64,000 nt of DNA from Azospirillum endophyticum (lineage in GTDB: Bacteria > Pseudomonadota > Alphaproteobacteria > Azospirillales > Azospirillaceae): contig NZ_JAENHM010000007.1 in NCBI RefSeq assembly GCF_016595245.1, forward strand, positions 115,830-179,829. The letters are read 5' to 3'. The notes below the pieces were generated by a model. That model saw only the letters and a program-made list of their open reading frames with translations, ran no database searches and was not told the origin of the DNA. Below, piece by piece: positions 63,154 to 64,000 of the stretch (its first letter is position 1; each line of letters begins with the position of its first letter). The translations under genes were made by a program, and so were the position numbers.

Positions 63154-63504
63154 ATGGCGCAGCCTTATGGACCTGTCGTTGCGCGCTTCGAACCAATCGA
63201 CGAGTTCCAAAGGCTTTACAGGCGATACAAGGACGAGCACCCAGGGATCGTCGAGCCGTTTCACACCTTCCTCCGCTGCAAAATTGAACGCCCAACCGCC
63301 GAACTTCCGCGTGGCATGCGCGATCATCATCTGACCGGTGACTTGGCCGGTTTCCGCGAGTGCCATTTGGCGGCGGATATCCTGCTGATCTACACCGACA
63401 AGAACGACGTGATTCGACCGCTGCTGATCTGCGGGCATGACGATCTGTATGGGCCGCGCGGGAAAGCAATGAAGAAGCGGGTTCGCGAATTCAGCGAGCG
63501 TTGA
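63154..63504 (+). CDS. YafQ/RelE-like mRNA interferase toxin
   Basis: A 116-residue protein of the RelE superfamily, closest in pattern to YafQ. MRDHHLTGDLAGFRECHLAADILLIY and CGHDDLYG keep the His/Asp residues that are catalytic in YafQ. It should cleave mRNA on the ribosome when free of antitoxin. The N-terminal ~45 residues (FEPIDEFQRLYRRYKDEHPG) are longer than in YafQ (92 aa). It is coupled to the antitoxin gene. Confidence 0.7.
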   Translation: MAQPYGPVVARFEPIDEFQRLYRRYKDEHPGIVEPFHTFLRCKIERPTAELPRGMRDHHLTGDLAGFRECHLAADILLIYTDKNDVIRPLLICGHDDLYGPRGKAMKKRVREFSER

Positions 63505-63612
63505 AGTCATTTCCCATCGAAGTCCATGCACCGAACCATGTGAGAGACGCTCCCCACTGATCAAGCTGTGCGCCAAGGATCGGAATCGAATATCGTCGCC
63601 TTGCATTCGACG

Positions 63613-63723
63613 ATGATCGCCGGGTGGCTGTTCGTCTGTTTTTATGCGATGCGCGGCGAGTGGCGCCACTTGATCTCCGTGTGGATGGCCAACAAGAGGG
63701 GGCAGCCGACTTGGCTACGGTGA
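63613..63723 (+). pseudogene. C-terminal remnant of a BrnT-family toxin
   Basis: Only about 36 residues remain in frame from ATG 63613 (GWLFVCFYAMRGEWRHLISVWMANKRG). They match the end of BrnT toxins, where a strand, RGE and an ISxRxAN segment are conserved. The N-terminal two thirds expected upstream is missing; the frame runs into a stop at 63541. It ends in a GTGA overlap with the antitoxin-like frame, which is the normal arrangement of such pairs. Confidence 0.45.
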
Positions 63724-64000
63724 AGATCACCAAGGAAATGGCGGAAAACGCGCTCCGGGGGATCGACTGGACGGCCGTGGACGCCACGACCGATGAGGAG
63801 ATCGCGCGGCAAGTCGCCGGTAATCCCGATGCCGCTCCGATCCTCTCTGCAGGGCTCCGAAGTCAGGTTAAGAATGGCGCCTATAAGCCCTCTCCCCCCC
63901 TGGGGAGAGGGTTGGGTGAGGGGGCAGCGCGGGCGGAACGCCCGTGCCAGGGGATTGCCAAGGGGCAGTATGCCCCTTGGCGGCGCGCGAAGCGCGCCGG
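63720..64000 (+). pseudogene. BrnA-like antitoxin frame running into a palindromic repeat, cut by the window edge
   Basis: From GTG 63720 about 43 residues (KITKEMAENALRGIDWTAVDATTDEEIARQVAGNPDAAP) resemble the N-terminal part of antitoxins paired with BrnT. After about residue 45 the frame continues without stop through the hairpin array at 63888-63999, giving an unnatural tail. The natural C-terminus therefore seems to have been replaced by the repeat. Probably non-functional. Confidence 0.45.
63888..63999. repeat. Array of four hairpins, REP/BIME-like element
   Basis: Four inverted repeats in 112 bp: CCCTCTCCCC/GGGGAGAGGG (63888-63911), GGGCG-GAA-CGCCC (63931-63943), CCAAGGGGCA/TGCCCCTTGG (63958-63980) and CGGCGCGC-GAA-GCGCGCCG (63981-63999). 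Two share the loop GAA. The layout resembles dispersed intergenic palindromic repeats. It may continue beyond the window. Confidence 0.7.

Noticed and set aside
63491..63787. A 98-codon minus-strand frame
   Set aside because: Ser/Arg-rich composition with no domain, opposite the recognisable BrnT/BrnA-like remnants on the plus strand.

Overview
The window comes from a high-GC alphaproteobacterium, most likely a Rhodospirillales member close to Azospirillum. The evidence is a GcrA-family cell-cycle regulator, alphaproteobacterial gene orders (rpsF-rpsR-DUF2232-rplI; fabD-fabG-acpP-fabF-mltG), a fused MrpAB-type antiporter and several chemosensory and two-component systems. Coding density is high. 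No rRNA, tRNA, CRISPR array, intact insertion sequence or prophage was seen. Most neighbouring genes on one strand overlap by 1-4 bases (ATGA, GTGA or TGATG), which points to tightly coupled operons.

Layout. 1-4.2 kb: a truncated Crp/Fnr-type regulator, a small membrane protein, a DUF502 membrane protein, and recG overlapping it tail to tail. 4.6-15 kb: a chemosensory operon on the minus strand (receptor, CheR, a triple-domain CheW, CheB, a lone CheB-like receiver, CheA) with a second receptor divergent from it. 15-24.5 kb: small unknown genes, the FASII operon with mltG, an acyltransferase, and the ribosomal S6/S18/L9 operon. 24.7-33.1 kb: cfa, NADP-type icd, a short Rossmann protein, an SPFH/NfeD pair, gcrA, an ECF sigma/anti-sigma pair, and a second isocitrate dehydrogenase of another family. 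33.4-37.8 kb: a SulP-STAS-cNMP transporter, an HTH protein and a DUF2189 membrane protein.

37.8-49.3 kb is the most distinctive part. A five-gene minus-strand operon (IalB-like periplasmic protein, TPR protein, TPR plus GT9-like glycosyltransferase, 7TMR-DISM histidine kinase, OmpR-type regulator) diverges from a 1,718-residue autotransporter. The 0.5-kb region between them carries three TGAAAG direct repeats phased at exactly 10 bp, inverted repeats and four GANTC sites. I infer a surface-adhesin module with its own sensing system and possibly its own glycosylation enzyme.

49.3-59.4 kb: an eight-gene unit of Usp, an EIIA-Ntr-like protein and MrpAB-C-D-E-F-G cation/proton antiporter subunits, divergent from a MASE1 histidine kinase and FixJ-type regulator that may control it. 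59.4-62.7 kb: a TetR/TetX-like monooxygenase pair with twin palindromic operators, then an ArsR-led operon of small membrane proteins behind a near-perfect 15-bp-arm palindrome. 62.7-64 kb: a YafQ-like toxin-antitoxin pair with a palindrome-rich promoter, a decayed BrnT/BrnA-like pair, and an array of four hairpins resembling a dispersed palindromic repeat that runs off the window end.
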